64,000 bases of DNA from the NCBI RefSeq assembly GCF_902652685.1, contig NZ_CACRUY010000002.1:124001-188000 (forward strand), in the 5' to 3' direction. This DNA is from Mycobacterium sp. Marseille-P9652 (GTDB lineage: Bacteria > Actinomycetota > Actinomycetes > Mycobacteriales > Mycobacteriaceae). A model generated the notes under the pieces. The model saw only the letters and a list, made by a program, of their open reading frames with translations, did no database searches and had not been told where the DNA came from. This document shows positions 29,479-37,300 of the stretch, piece after piece; position 1 is the stretch's first letter; each line of letters opens with the position of its first letter. The translations under genes were made by a program, and so were the position numbers.

Positions 29479-29498
29479 GCTAATAGTGCAAACATAGC
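29479..29498. promoter_or_regulatory. shared cluster motif, site C
   Basis: GCTAATAGTGCAAACATAGC between the divergent aldehyde dehydrogenase and AttH-like genes. Read on the reverse strand it matches site D (20957-20973) at 13 of 17 positions. Candidate operator of the same regulator. Confidence 0.45.
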
Positions 29499-29519
29499 AA
29501 AAAGACGGGAAGCCGACAC

Positions 29520-30902
29520 GTGGCCGACGAAGTCCTGGTAACGGCGTCAGCGGGGTCTGGCGTGGGTGACGACTGGCGCAGGTATCCGTTCCGGCTGGTG
29601 CCCGGCGACAGCCAGCTGGACTTCCCGGCCGCCGAGGGCGAGCACCCCGGCCAGGAGTCGGACACGTGGTTCATCGCCGGTCAGCTCGACGCCGTGCAAT
29701 CGGGCCGCTCGTTCGCGTTTCTGACCATCTTCAACAAGAACCGGCCCGGCGGCACCCTGGTCGCGGACTTCTACACGCTGGCGCTGTTCGACCTGGACAC
29801 CGGCGACTATGGCACCTACACCGACTACGACATGCCCCCGGCCAACCTCGAACCCGGTGCGCAGCAGAAGCTTTCGATGGCCACAGGTTATCTCGACCTC
29901 GGCTTCCGCAGCGGCGCCGGCACCGCGTCGTGGACCACCTGCCGCGACGCCGACGGGGCGTTGCTGCCCTATACCTACCGCGTCAGCCTGGTCGGGGAGG
30001 ACCAGGACGGCCGGCGCATGCGGCTTGACCTCGCCGTCACGCCGACGCGCCCACCGACACCCGTGGGCGCCTCGACCTACAACGGGAAGATCGTCTGCTT
30101 CGGCCAGAGCGACACATATTCGTACTTCCAGACCGGCATGGCGATGACCGGGACCCTGCGCTGGGGCGACGTCGTCGAGCAGGTCTCCGGCAGCGGCGGA
30201 CACGTCGATCGGCAGTGGTTCCCGAAGTACGCCGGCGGCGGCGGGTCCGGCGGCGATCCGCGGTCGCGCTCGCACGAATGGCGCACCATCAGCTTCGACA
30301 ACGGCGTGGACCTGAGCATGTGGCGCCAGTTCGACCGGGTCAACGGCAATGCGCTGCAACCCTTTACGGGCGTGACGGCCAGCTATCCCGACGCCGCCAC
30401 CCCGCCGCTGTGCGCGGAGGACGTCGAGGTCACGATCACCAGCTATGTCCGGTGGCCGGACACGGTGAGGCCGCTGGTGCGGCCGCCCGCCCCCGCCCGA
30501 TACCTGCCGGATCGTCACCGGATCACCTGCGCCACGCTGCGACTCGACATCGTCGGCGAGCCGCTGGTGCCGGTGCCGGCACACGGGCTGCCCATCGAGT
30601 ACATGGAGGGGCCCTACCGATACCGCGGCACGCTCGGGGGCCAACCGGTGACGGCGTTCGCGTTCAACGAGCGCTCGCTGGCCCTCTACCGCGATTGGGA
30701 GTTGCTCGAGGTGCTGGCCACCAGCGTCGCGAACCTCGACACGGCCGACCGGGATCTCGAGACGATGGTGCGCCTGCTGAACCAACTGCTGCCCGCCGGC
30801 CGGCGGGGGGAAGCGGTGGAGTTGTTGAACACGGTTCGCCCGGCCCAAGAGGGTTTTCTGGCAACCGTTTTCGACGACCTCATCGCCGTTCTGTCAGACT
30901 GA
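29520..30902 (+). CDS. AttH/CrtC-like lipocalin-fold protein
   Basis: 460 aa without a signal peptide. The sequence is beta-rich, with repeated Trp/Gly blocks (RPGGTLVADFYTLALFDLDTG, GHVDRQWFPKYAGGG, SHEWRTISFDNGVDLSMW) characteristic of the AttH/hydroxyneurosporene synthase (CrtC) double-lipocalin family. Related enzymes hydrate or isomerise isoprenoid-like hydrophobic molecules. It starts with GTG 29520, and the gene end overlaps the convergent Rieske oxygenase by 9 bp. Its presence supports a hydrophobic or isoprenoid substrate for the island, but this is an inference from family. Confidence 0.7.
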   Translation: MADEVLVTASAGSGVGDDWRRYPFRLVPGDSQLDFPAAEGEHPGQESDTWFIAGQLDAVQSGRSFAFLTIFNKNRPGGTLVADFYTLALFDLDTGDYGTYTDYDMPPANLEPGAQQKLSMATGYLDLGFRSGAGTASWTTCRDADGALLPYTYRVSLVGEDQDGRRMRLDLAVTPTRPPTPVGASTYNGKIVCFGQSDTYSYFQTGMAMTGTLRWGDVVEQVSGSGGHVDRQWFPKYAGGGGSGGDPRSRSHEWRTISFDNGVDLSMWRQFDRVNGNALQPFTGVTASYPDAATPPLCAEDVEVTITSYVRWPDTVRPLVRPPAPARYLPDRHRITCATLRLDIVGEPLVPVPAHGLPIEYMEGPYRYRGTLGGQPVTAFAFNERSLALYRDWELLEVLATSVANLDTADRDLETMVRLLNQLLPAGRRGEAVELLNTVRPAQEGFLATVFDDLIAVLSD

Positions 30903-32042
30903 CGGCGCCGCCGAGAGCGCCCGCTCCCACGCCTGGTGGCGGTGCTGCAGCCCCGGCTCGTTGCGCCCGAACAGCAGGTGGTCCCGGGCGCCGGACTCGA
31001 GGTTGGCCTGCAGGCTCTCGACCAGCCGGTAGTCCTCGTCGCGCACGGTGGCGTGCGCGTATTCGAAGACGGCCTGCGCGCCCGCGGCCACCGATTCGTC
31101 CGAGACGTCCAGCGGTGTCGAGTTCTGATGCACCGTGATCGACCGGCCCGGCCGGTCGCCCGGGTAGACCCGGAACAGCTCGCCATTGGCGATCGTCACC
31201 GACAGCACGATGTTGGGGAACAGGGCGTAGATGACGACCATGTTGTGGAAGGGGTCCCACCGGTCCTCGGGAACCTGGTCGAGCTCCAGGATCGTGTTCA
31301 GCGGGAAGATGAGCCGGTGGTGGGGCCCGTAGGCGTCGAACACCGTGCAGTTGCTGCGGGCGATGGTGGCGAAGGTCTGCCGGTGCACGGTGGCGAAATG
31401 ATAGTTCTCCGCGAACGTGTCGATTGCCAACTTCCAGTTGATCGGGCAGTCGAGCACCTTCTCGCCAAGGGGCGACCACCGGCCGATGCCCCAGGAGTCG
31501 AGCTCGCCGGCCAGCGGCCCGAGGTGTGTGGCGACGTCGAGCGCCGCGCCGGGATCCAAAGCGATCCAAAGAAATCCGGCGAACTCCTCGGACGGGAGTT
31601 CGGTGAGGCCGTCCGCCTTTAGGTTGACGTCCGGAAATCCCTCGCGGCCGGGGACTCCGATGAGCTTCCCGGTGTTGTCGTAGGTCCACGCGTGATAAGG
31701 GCAGGTGAAGCGCCGGGCGGAGCCGCAACCGGAGGCCACCTGGGACTGGCGGTGCAGGCAGACGTTGTCGAACGCCCGGACCAACCCGTCCGCCGTCCTG
31801 GTCAGTAGGACCGACCGGCCCATCACCGTCTTGGTGCAGAACGTGCCGGGCGCGGGCAGTTCCGAGGCGTAGCCGACGAGTTGCGGGCTGGCCAGCACGA
31901 GCGCCCTGTCGCGGTCGTGCCGCTCGGCCGAGGTGTACTCGCGCGCGTCGATCCGGTGCGGCGCGGGGGCGAGGTCGGTGGTGTTGTCCCGGGCCAACTT
32001 CAGCGCGCGGCGGGTCAGGTCGATCAGCTGATCGCGTTCCAT
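30894..32042 (-). CDS. Rieske aromatic-ring-hydroxylating-type oxygenase alpha subunit
   Basis: 382 aa. The Rieske ligands are CLHRQSQ...CPYHAWTY (about residues 95-118) and the mononuclear iron site is AENYHFATVH. This is the arrangement of ring-hydroxylating dioxygenase alpha subunits and related demethylases. No beta subunit, reductase or ferredoxin is adjacent. It is divergent from the MerR gene with a 23-bp inverted repeat in the 40-nt gap, so it is probably switched by that regulator. It differs from the KshA-like oxygenase at 23770 and may act on another step or substrate. Confidence 0.9.
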   Translation of the reverse strand: MERDQLIDLTRRALKLARDNTTDLAPAPHRIDAREYTSAERHDRDRALVLASPQLVGYASELPAPGTFCTKTVMGRSVLLTRTADGLVRAFDNVCLHRQSQVASGCGSARRFTCPYHAWTYDNTGKLIGVPGREGFPDVNLKADGLTELPSEEFAGFLWIALDPGAALDVATHLGPLAGELDSWGIGRWSPLGEKVLDCPINWKLAIDTFAENYHFATVHRQTFATIARSNCTVFDAYGPHHRLIFPLNTILELDQVPEDRWDPFHNMVVIYALFPNIVLSVTIANGELFRVYPGDRPGRSITVHQNSTPLDVSDESVAAGAQAVFEYAHATVRDEDYRLVESLQANLESGARDHLLFGRNEPGLQHRHQAWERALSAAPSV

Positions 32043-32054
32043 CGCTTCAGTAAA

Positions 32055-32077
32055 GACCTTGCGACGGTTGTAAGGTC
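32055..32077. promoter_or_regulatory. MerR-type operator GACCTT-N11-AAGGTC
   Basis: A perfect 6-bp inverted repeat spaced 11 nt in the 40-nt gap between the Rieske gene (32042) and the MerR gene (GTG 32083). Position and geometry are typical of MerR-family operators that lie within a long-spacer promoter. Confidence 0.6.
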
Positions 32078-32082
32078 AAGAA

Positions 32083-32976
32083 GTGGCTGAGCAGTTGCTG
32101 ATCGGCGACGTCACGGCCTTGACCGGGATCGCCCCCGGCCGCATCCGCCACTACGAGAAGATCGGGCTGCTGCGCGCCAACTACCTCAGCAACGGATATC
32201 GGGTCTTCGACGTCGAGCAGGTTCTGGACCTGTTGCGCATCGACCTGCTGAGAAGCCTTGGCGTCGGCATCAACGACATCGCGCGGTTTACCGAGGGCGG
32301 GCACACGGCGCTGGCCGGCCTGCTCGGCGAGCATCGGGCGTTGCTGGTCCGTCAGCGCGACCGGCTCGACCAGCTGATCGCCGCCATCGATGCGGCCACC
32401 GGCTGCCGCGAGGCCGACGTCGACGAACCCGTCCTGCGCAAGCTGGCGACGACCCACCGCGACAGCATCGGCGTCGTCGGGCGGCTCAGCGCCCCGCTGC
32501 CCGCACCCGTCGCCGCCATGTACGCCGACCTGTTCAACGAATGGGAACTACCGGTTCCGGCGCTGTTCGGGCAGATGCTGCTGCCGCCGGCCGCGAGCAC
32601 CCTGCTGGCGCTGCTGGCCGAGACGCCGGGACGCGAGGTACTGTTCGACCGGTTGCGCCGGCTGGCCGCCGACGTGATCAACATTGGCGAAAGCGATTCC
32701 GCGGCAATCGAACTCGCGCGTACCTGGATCGACTGCCAGGTGGCCGCCCCGCTGCCGGACGACGTGGTGCGCGTGTTGCGCGGCGTGCGACCGCTGCTGG
32801 AGCGCGATCCGGTGATCGTGCAGGGGTTTCGGGCCTGGGCGGGATCGATCAACCCGGGCGCCGCGCGGTTTCTCGACGAGGTCGCCGCGCAGACCGCGCG
32901 CCGCGGCCTGGACGCCGTGAGCGTCATCGTCCTGCCCGCGAGCGGGGAAGCCGAAACCGACGATGCGACACCGTGA
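32083..32976 (+). CDS. MerR-family transcriptional regulator
   Basis: 297 aa. The N-terminal MerR winged helix is clear (LIGDVTALTGIAPGRIRHYEKIGLLRANYLSNGYRVFD), followed by a coiled-coil dimer helix (about 85-115) and a long helical C-terminal domain of unknown ligand, without metal-binding cysteines in the usual places. It is longer than metal-sensing MerR proteins, so an organic ligand is more likely. GTG 32083 is only 5 nt past the operator, which implies a leaderless or very short-leader transcript. It probably controls the divergent Rieske oxygenase. Confidence 0.88.
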   Translation: MAEQLLIGDVTALTGIAPGRIRHYEKIGLLRANYLSNGYRVFDVEQVLDLLRIDLLRSLGVGINDIARFTEGGHTALAGLLGEHRALLVRQRDRLDQLIAAIDAATGCREADVDEPVLRKLATTHRDSIGVVGRLSAPLPAPVAAMYADLFNEWELPVPALFGQMLLPPAASTLLALLAETPGREVLFDRLRRLAADVINIGESDSAAIELARTWIDCQVAAPLPDDVVRVLRGVRPLLERDPVIVQGFRAWAGSINPGAARFLDEVAAQTARRGLDAVSVIVLPASGEAETDDATP

Positions 32977-33029
32977 TACAGATGTGACCGGTGAGGTGCC
33001 AGGGTCTGATGGTGTAGCTGTCGTACCCT

Positions 33030-33758
33030 GTGGCTGTGTCATCGGTTTCCCGGCGCGATCTGCTCAAACTCGCGGCCGCGACGCCCGCGGTGGTCGGCCT
33101 GGGTGTCGCGGGCGCGTCTCTGGGCGCCCCGCGGGCCTCGGCGTCGCTGGGGACGCTGCTCGACTACGCGGCCGGGGTGATTCCGGCGAGTCAGATTCGG
33201 GCCGCCGGCGCCGTCGGGTCCATCCGGTACGTCTCCGACCGGCGGCCCGGCGGCAACTGGATGCTGGGCAAGCCGATCCAGATGGCCGAGGCGCGCGACC
33301 TGAACAGCAACGGCCTCAAGATCGTCTCCTGCTACCAGTTCGGCAAGGGTTCCAGCGCCGACTGGCTGGGCGGCGCCGGCGCGGGCATCCAGCACGCGCA
33401 GCGCGGGATGCAGTTGCACGACGCCGCCGGCGGCCCGGCCTCGGCCCCGATCTACGCCTCCATCGATGACGACCCGTCCTATGAGCAGTACAAACAGCAG
33501 ATCGTCCCGTACCTGAGGTCGTGGGAGTCGGTCATCGGGCACCAGCGCACAGGTGTGTACGCGAATTCCAAAACCATCGACTGGGCGCTGCAGGACGGGC
33601 TGGGCTCCTACTTCTGGCAGCACAACTGGGGCTCGCCAAAGGGCTTCACCCACCCCGCCGCGCACCTGCACCAGGTCGAGATCGACAAGCGCAGCGTCGG
33701 CGGCATCGGGGTGGATGTCAACGAAATCCTCAAGCCGCAGTTCGGCCAGTGGGTGTAG
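33030..33758 (+). CDS. Tat-exported DUF1906 glycoside-hydrolase-like protein (Rv2525c orthologue)
   Basis: 242 aa. The N-terminal SRRDLLK twin-arginine motif is followed by a hydrophobic stretch and an Ala-x-Ala cleavage site, so export by Tat is expected. The mature part is the DUF1906 TIM-barrel-like domain (RYVSDRRPGGNWMLGKPI, IYASIDDDPSYEQY, GVYANSKTIDWAL, YFWQHNWGS). It aligns along its length with M. tuberculosis Rv2525c as I remember it; loss of that gene was reported to alter beta-lactam susceptibility and virulence. In both genomes it precedes fas. GTG 33030 or 33036 may be the start. Confidence 0.92.
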   Translation: MAVSSVSRRDLLKLAAATPAVVGLGVAGASLGAPRASASLGTLLDYAAGVIPASQIRAAGAVGSIRYVSDRRPGGNWMLGKPIQMAEARDLNSNGLKIVSCYQFGKGSSADWLGGAGAGIQHAQRGMQLHDAAGGPASAPIYASIDDDPSYEQYKQQIVPYLRSWESVIGHQRTGVYANSKTIDWALQDGLGSYFWQHNWGSPKGFTHPAAHLHQVEIDKRSVGGIGVDVNEILKPQFGQWV

Positions 33759-34107
33759 CGCCGGCCCCGCGCGTCGAGCCCGGGTTGGCGCGGGGATAGT
33801 GATCGCGCGGCGCGGCGCGACCGGCATGGCAACCTCGGCGGCCGGCGCCCGGAGACGTCGCGGCGCCGGCGCCGGCGTGGCGTCGGGCGTCCCAGCAAAC
33901 ACTCGTTCGCTGATCTCCCGCACCCGGAGTCGTTTGCCCGGCCCGGCCGGCCCGCGCTGACGTCGCGTCAGCGATTCTCACGACCCGAAATTTTTTACAT
34001 AACGATTCGATAACAATACGGCCTTGAACAGCGCAGTTATAGCTACTCGACCGTAACCACCTGCACGCAGCGCGTTTGATCGGGACGCCCGCGCCGGTGA
34101 TCGAACC
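33759..34107. other. intergenic region upstream of fas control sites
   Basis: No convincing gene is seen. The first 200 nt are very GC-rich. A perfect 7+7 bp inverted repeat (GCTGACG-TCG-CGTCAGC, 33956-33972) is followed at about 33989 by a run of six T, then an AT-rich stretch to about 34045 that probably contains the fas promoter. Confidence 0.5.
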
Positions 34108-34156
34108 GGGTGTTACCCAGGACACGGTTACCCGTGCGTAGAACTCACCAGTAACC
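34108..34156 (+). promoter_or_regulatory. candidate FasR-type regulatory region of fas
   Basis: GTTACCC occurs at 34112-34118 and 34127-34133 (15 bp apart), the first inside GGGT-GTT-ACCC, and GGTTAC (34126-34131) is mirrored by GTAACC at 34151-34156. Another CCGTAACC lies at 34051-34058. Repeated inverted half-sites upstream of fas fit control by the TetR-type activator FasR known in mycobacteria; the exact consensus was not checked. Confidence 0.5.
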
Positions 34157-34186
34157 ATTCACCACACAAAAAGGGCACTGATCCTT

Positions 34187-34264
34187 ATGACACTCTTATT
34201 ACAGCCGATGCAGTCCAGGGCGCCGCTCGACCCGCCAGAGAGGCCCGCCGACTACCCGCGGTGA
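34187..34264 (+). CDS. possible short upstream ORF in the fas leader (25 aa)
   Basis: An ATG-started frame of 25 codons (MTLLLQPMQSRAPLDPPERP and five more residues) ends 106 nt before the fas start. An AAGGG lies about 13 nt upstream, which is far for a ribosome-binding site. It could be translated in the long fas leader and affect fas expression, or be chance. No homology recognised. Confidence 0.25.
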   Translation: MTLLLQPMQSRAPLDPPERPADYPR

Positions 34265-34370
34265 GCCGGCCCAGGCAAGTGATTCGACGGGGAATCGCGC
34301 GAGGCATGCAGGCCCTGGCCGTCCGGATCGGCCGCACGAACACAAAGACGCATACAGGGAGATATCGAAG

Positions 34371-37300
34371 GTGACGATCCACGAGCATGACCGGGTGTCC
34401 GCTGACCGCGACGGAAACGGCGCGCACATCACCCATGCTCTGGTCGACCGCCTGACCGCCGGCGAGCCGTACGCCGTCGCCTTCGGCGGCCAGGGCAGCG
34501 CCTGGCTGGAGACCCTCGAGGAGCTGGTCTCGTCGGCCGGGATCGAGTCCGACCTGGCGACCCTGGTCGGGGAGACCGAGCTGCTGCTGGAACCGGTGGA
34601 AAAAGAGCTGGTCGTGGTCCGTCCCATCGGCTTCGAGCCGCTCGCATGGGTGCGCGCGCTGGCCGCCGAGGACCCCATCCCGTCCGACAAGCACCTGACG
34701 TCGGCCGCCGTGTCGATACCCGGGGTGCTGCTCACCCAGATCGCGGCCGTGCGCGCCCTGGCGCGCCAGGGCATGGACTGGGCCGCGGCCCCGCCGGTGG
34801 CCGTCGCGGGGCACTCGCAGGGGGTGCTCGCCGTCGAGGCGCTGAAGGCCGGCGGCGCCCGCGACGTCGAACTGCTGGCGATGGCCCAGCTGATCGGCGC
34901 CGCCGGGACCCTGGTGGCCCGTCGCCGCGGCATCTCGGTGCTGGGCGACCGCCCGCCGATGGTCTCGGTGACCAACGCCGACCCCGAACGCATCGGAAGG
35001 TTGCTCGACGAGTTCGCGCAGGACGTCCGTACCGTGCTGCCGCCGGTGCTGTCGATCCGCAACGGCCGGCGCTCCGTCGTCATCACCGGAACCCCCGAGC
35101 AACTCTCGCGCTTCGAGCTCTACTGCCGGCAGATCTCGGAGAAGGAGGAGGCCGACCGCAAGAACAAGCTGCGCGGCGGCGACGTCTTCGCGCCCGTGTT
35201 CGACCCCGTGCAGGTCGAGGTGGGCTTCCACACGCCCCGCCTGGCCGACGGCATCGACATCGTCGGCGGCTGGGCCGAACAGGTCGGCCTGGACGTCGCC
35301 CTGGCCCGGGAGCTGGCCGAGGCCATCCTGGTGCGCCGGGTCGACTGGGTCGAGGAGATCACCCGGGTCAACGAGGCCGGCGCCCGGTGGATCCTTGACC
35401 TGGGTCCCGGGGACATCCTGACCCGGTTGACCGCCCCCGTGATCCGCGGCCTCGGCGTGGGCATCGTGCCCGCGGCCACCCGCGGCGGCCAGCGAAACCT
35501 GTTCACCGTCGGCGCCGTCCCCGAGGTGGCGCGCGCCTGGTCCAGCTACGCCCCGACGGTGGTGCGCCTGCCCGACGGCAGGGTCAAGCTTTCCACGAAG
35601 TTCACCCGGCTGACCGGGCGCTCGCCGATCCTGCTCGCGGGCATGACCCCGACCACGGTGGACGCCAAGATCGTCGCCGCGGCCGCCAACGCCGGGCACT
35701 GGGCCGAGCTGGCCGGCGGCGGGCAGGTCACCGAAGAGATCTTCGCCCGGCGCGTCGAGGAGCTGTCGGGCCTCCTCGAGCCGGGCCGCACCTATCAGTT
35801 CAACGCGCTGTTCCTCGACCCCTACCTGTGGAAGCTGCAGGTCGGCGGCAAGCGCCTGGTGCAGAAGGCGCGGCAGTCGGGCGCGGCGATCGACGGCCTG
35901 GTGATCAGCGCCGGCATCCCGGAACTCGAGGAAGCCGTCGAGCTCATCCACGAACTGGGCGACGCCGGCATCAGCCACGTCGTGTTCAAGCCCGGCACGG
36001 TCGAGCAGATCCGCTCGGTGATCCGCATCGCGACCGAGGTCGCGAACAAGCCGGTGATCGCCCACATCGAGGGCGGGCGCGCCGGCGGCCACCACTCGTG
36101 GGAGGACCTCGACGACCTGCTGCTGGCCACCTACTCGGAGCTGCGGTCGCGGCCCAACATCACGGTGTGCGTCGGCGGCGGCATCGGCACCCCCGATCGC
36201 GCGGCCGAATACCTGTCCGGGCGCTGGGCGCAGGCCCACGGATTCCCGCTGATGCCGATCGACGGCATCCTCGTCGGCACCGCGGCGATGGCCACGCTGG
36301 AGGCCACCACGTCGCCGTCGGTCAAGCGGATGCTGGTCGAGACGCAGGGCACCGACCAGTGGGTCGGCGCCGGAAAGGCCCAGGGCGGCATGGCTTCCAG
36401 CCGAAGCCAGCTGGGCGCCGACATCCACGAGATCGACAACAGCGCCTCGCGGTGCGGCCGGCTGCTCGACGAGGTCGCCGGTGACGCCGACGCGGTCGCC
36501 GAGCGCCGCGACGAGATCATCGCCGCGATGGCGCGCACCGCCAAGCCGTACTTCGGCGACGTCGCCGAGATGACCTATCTGCAGTGGCTGCGCCGCTACG
36601 TCGAGCTCGCCATCGGCGACGGCGACTCGACCGCCGACACCGCGTCACCGGGCAGCCCGTGGCTGGCCGACACGTGGCGCGACCGCTTCCAGCAGATGCT
36701 GCAGCGCGCCGAAGCCCGTTTGCACGCAAGCGATTCCGGTCCCATCGAGACGTTGTTCGCCGACTCCGCGTTGCTGGAGGCCCCGCAACGTGCCATCGAC
36801 GCGCTGCTGGCCCACTACCCCGACGCGGAGTCCGTGCTGTTGCATCCGGCCGACGTGCCGTTCTTCGTCACGCTGTGCAAGACGCCGGGCAAGCCGGTCA
36901 ACTTCGTCCCGGTGATCGACAAGGACGTGCGGCGCTGGTGGCGCAGCGACTCGTTGTGGCAGGCGCACGACGCGCGTTACGACGCGGACGAGGTGTGCAT
37001 CATCCCGGGCACCGCCGCGGTCGCCGGCATCACCCTGATGGACGAACCCGTCGGCGAGCTGCTCGACCGTTTCGAACAGGCCGCGATCGACGAGGTGCTG
37101 GCCGCCGACGGCGGGCCCACACCCGTCGCGTCGCGGCGGACGGGCCGGCCCGACGTCACCGGGCCGCTGGCAGTCGTGCTGGACGCGCCGGACGTGCAAT
37201 GGGCCGGCCGCACGGTGACCAACCCGGTGCACCGGATCGCCGACCCGGCCGACTGGCTGGTGCATGACGGGCCCGCGAGCCGGCGCGCCACGCACTCGTC

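Noticed and set aside
34185-36428. A 747-codon minus-strand open frame facing fas
   Set aside because: Low-complexity shadow overlapping the N-terminal third of fas and its promoter; no homology features.
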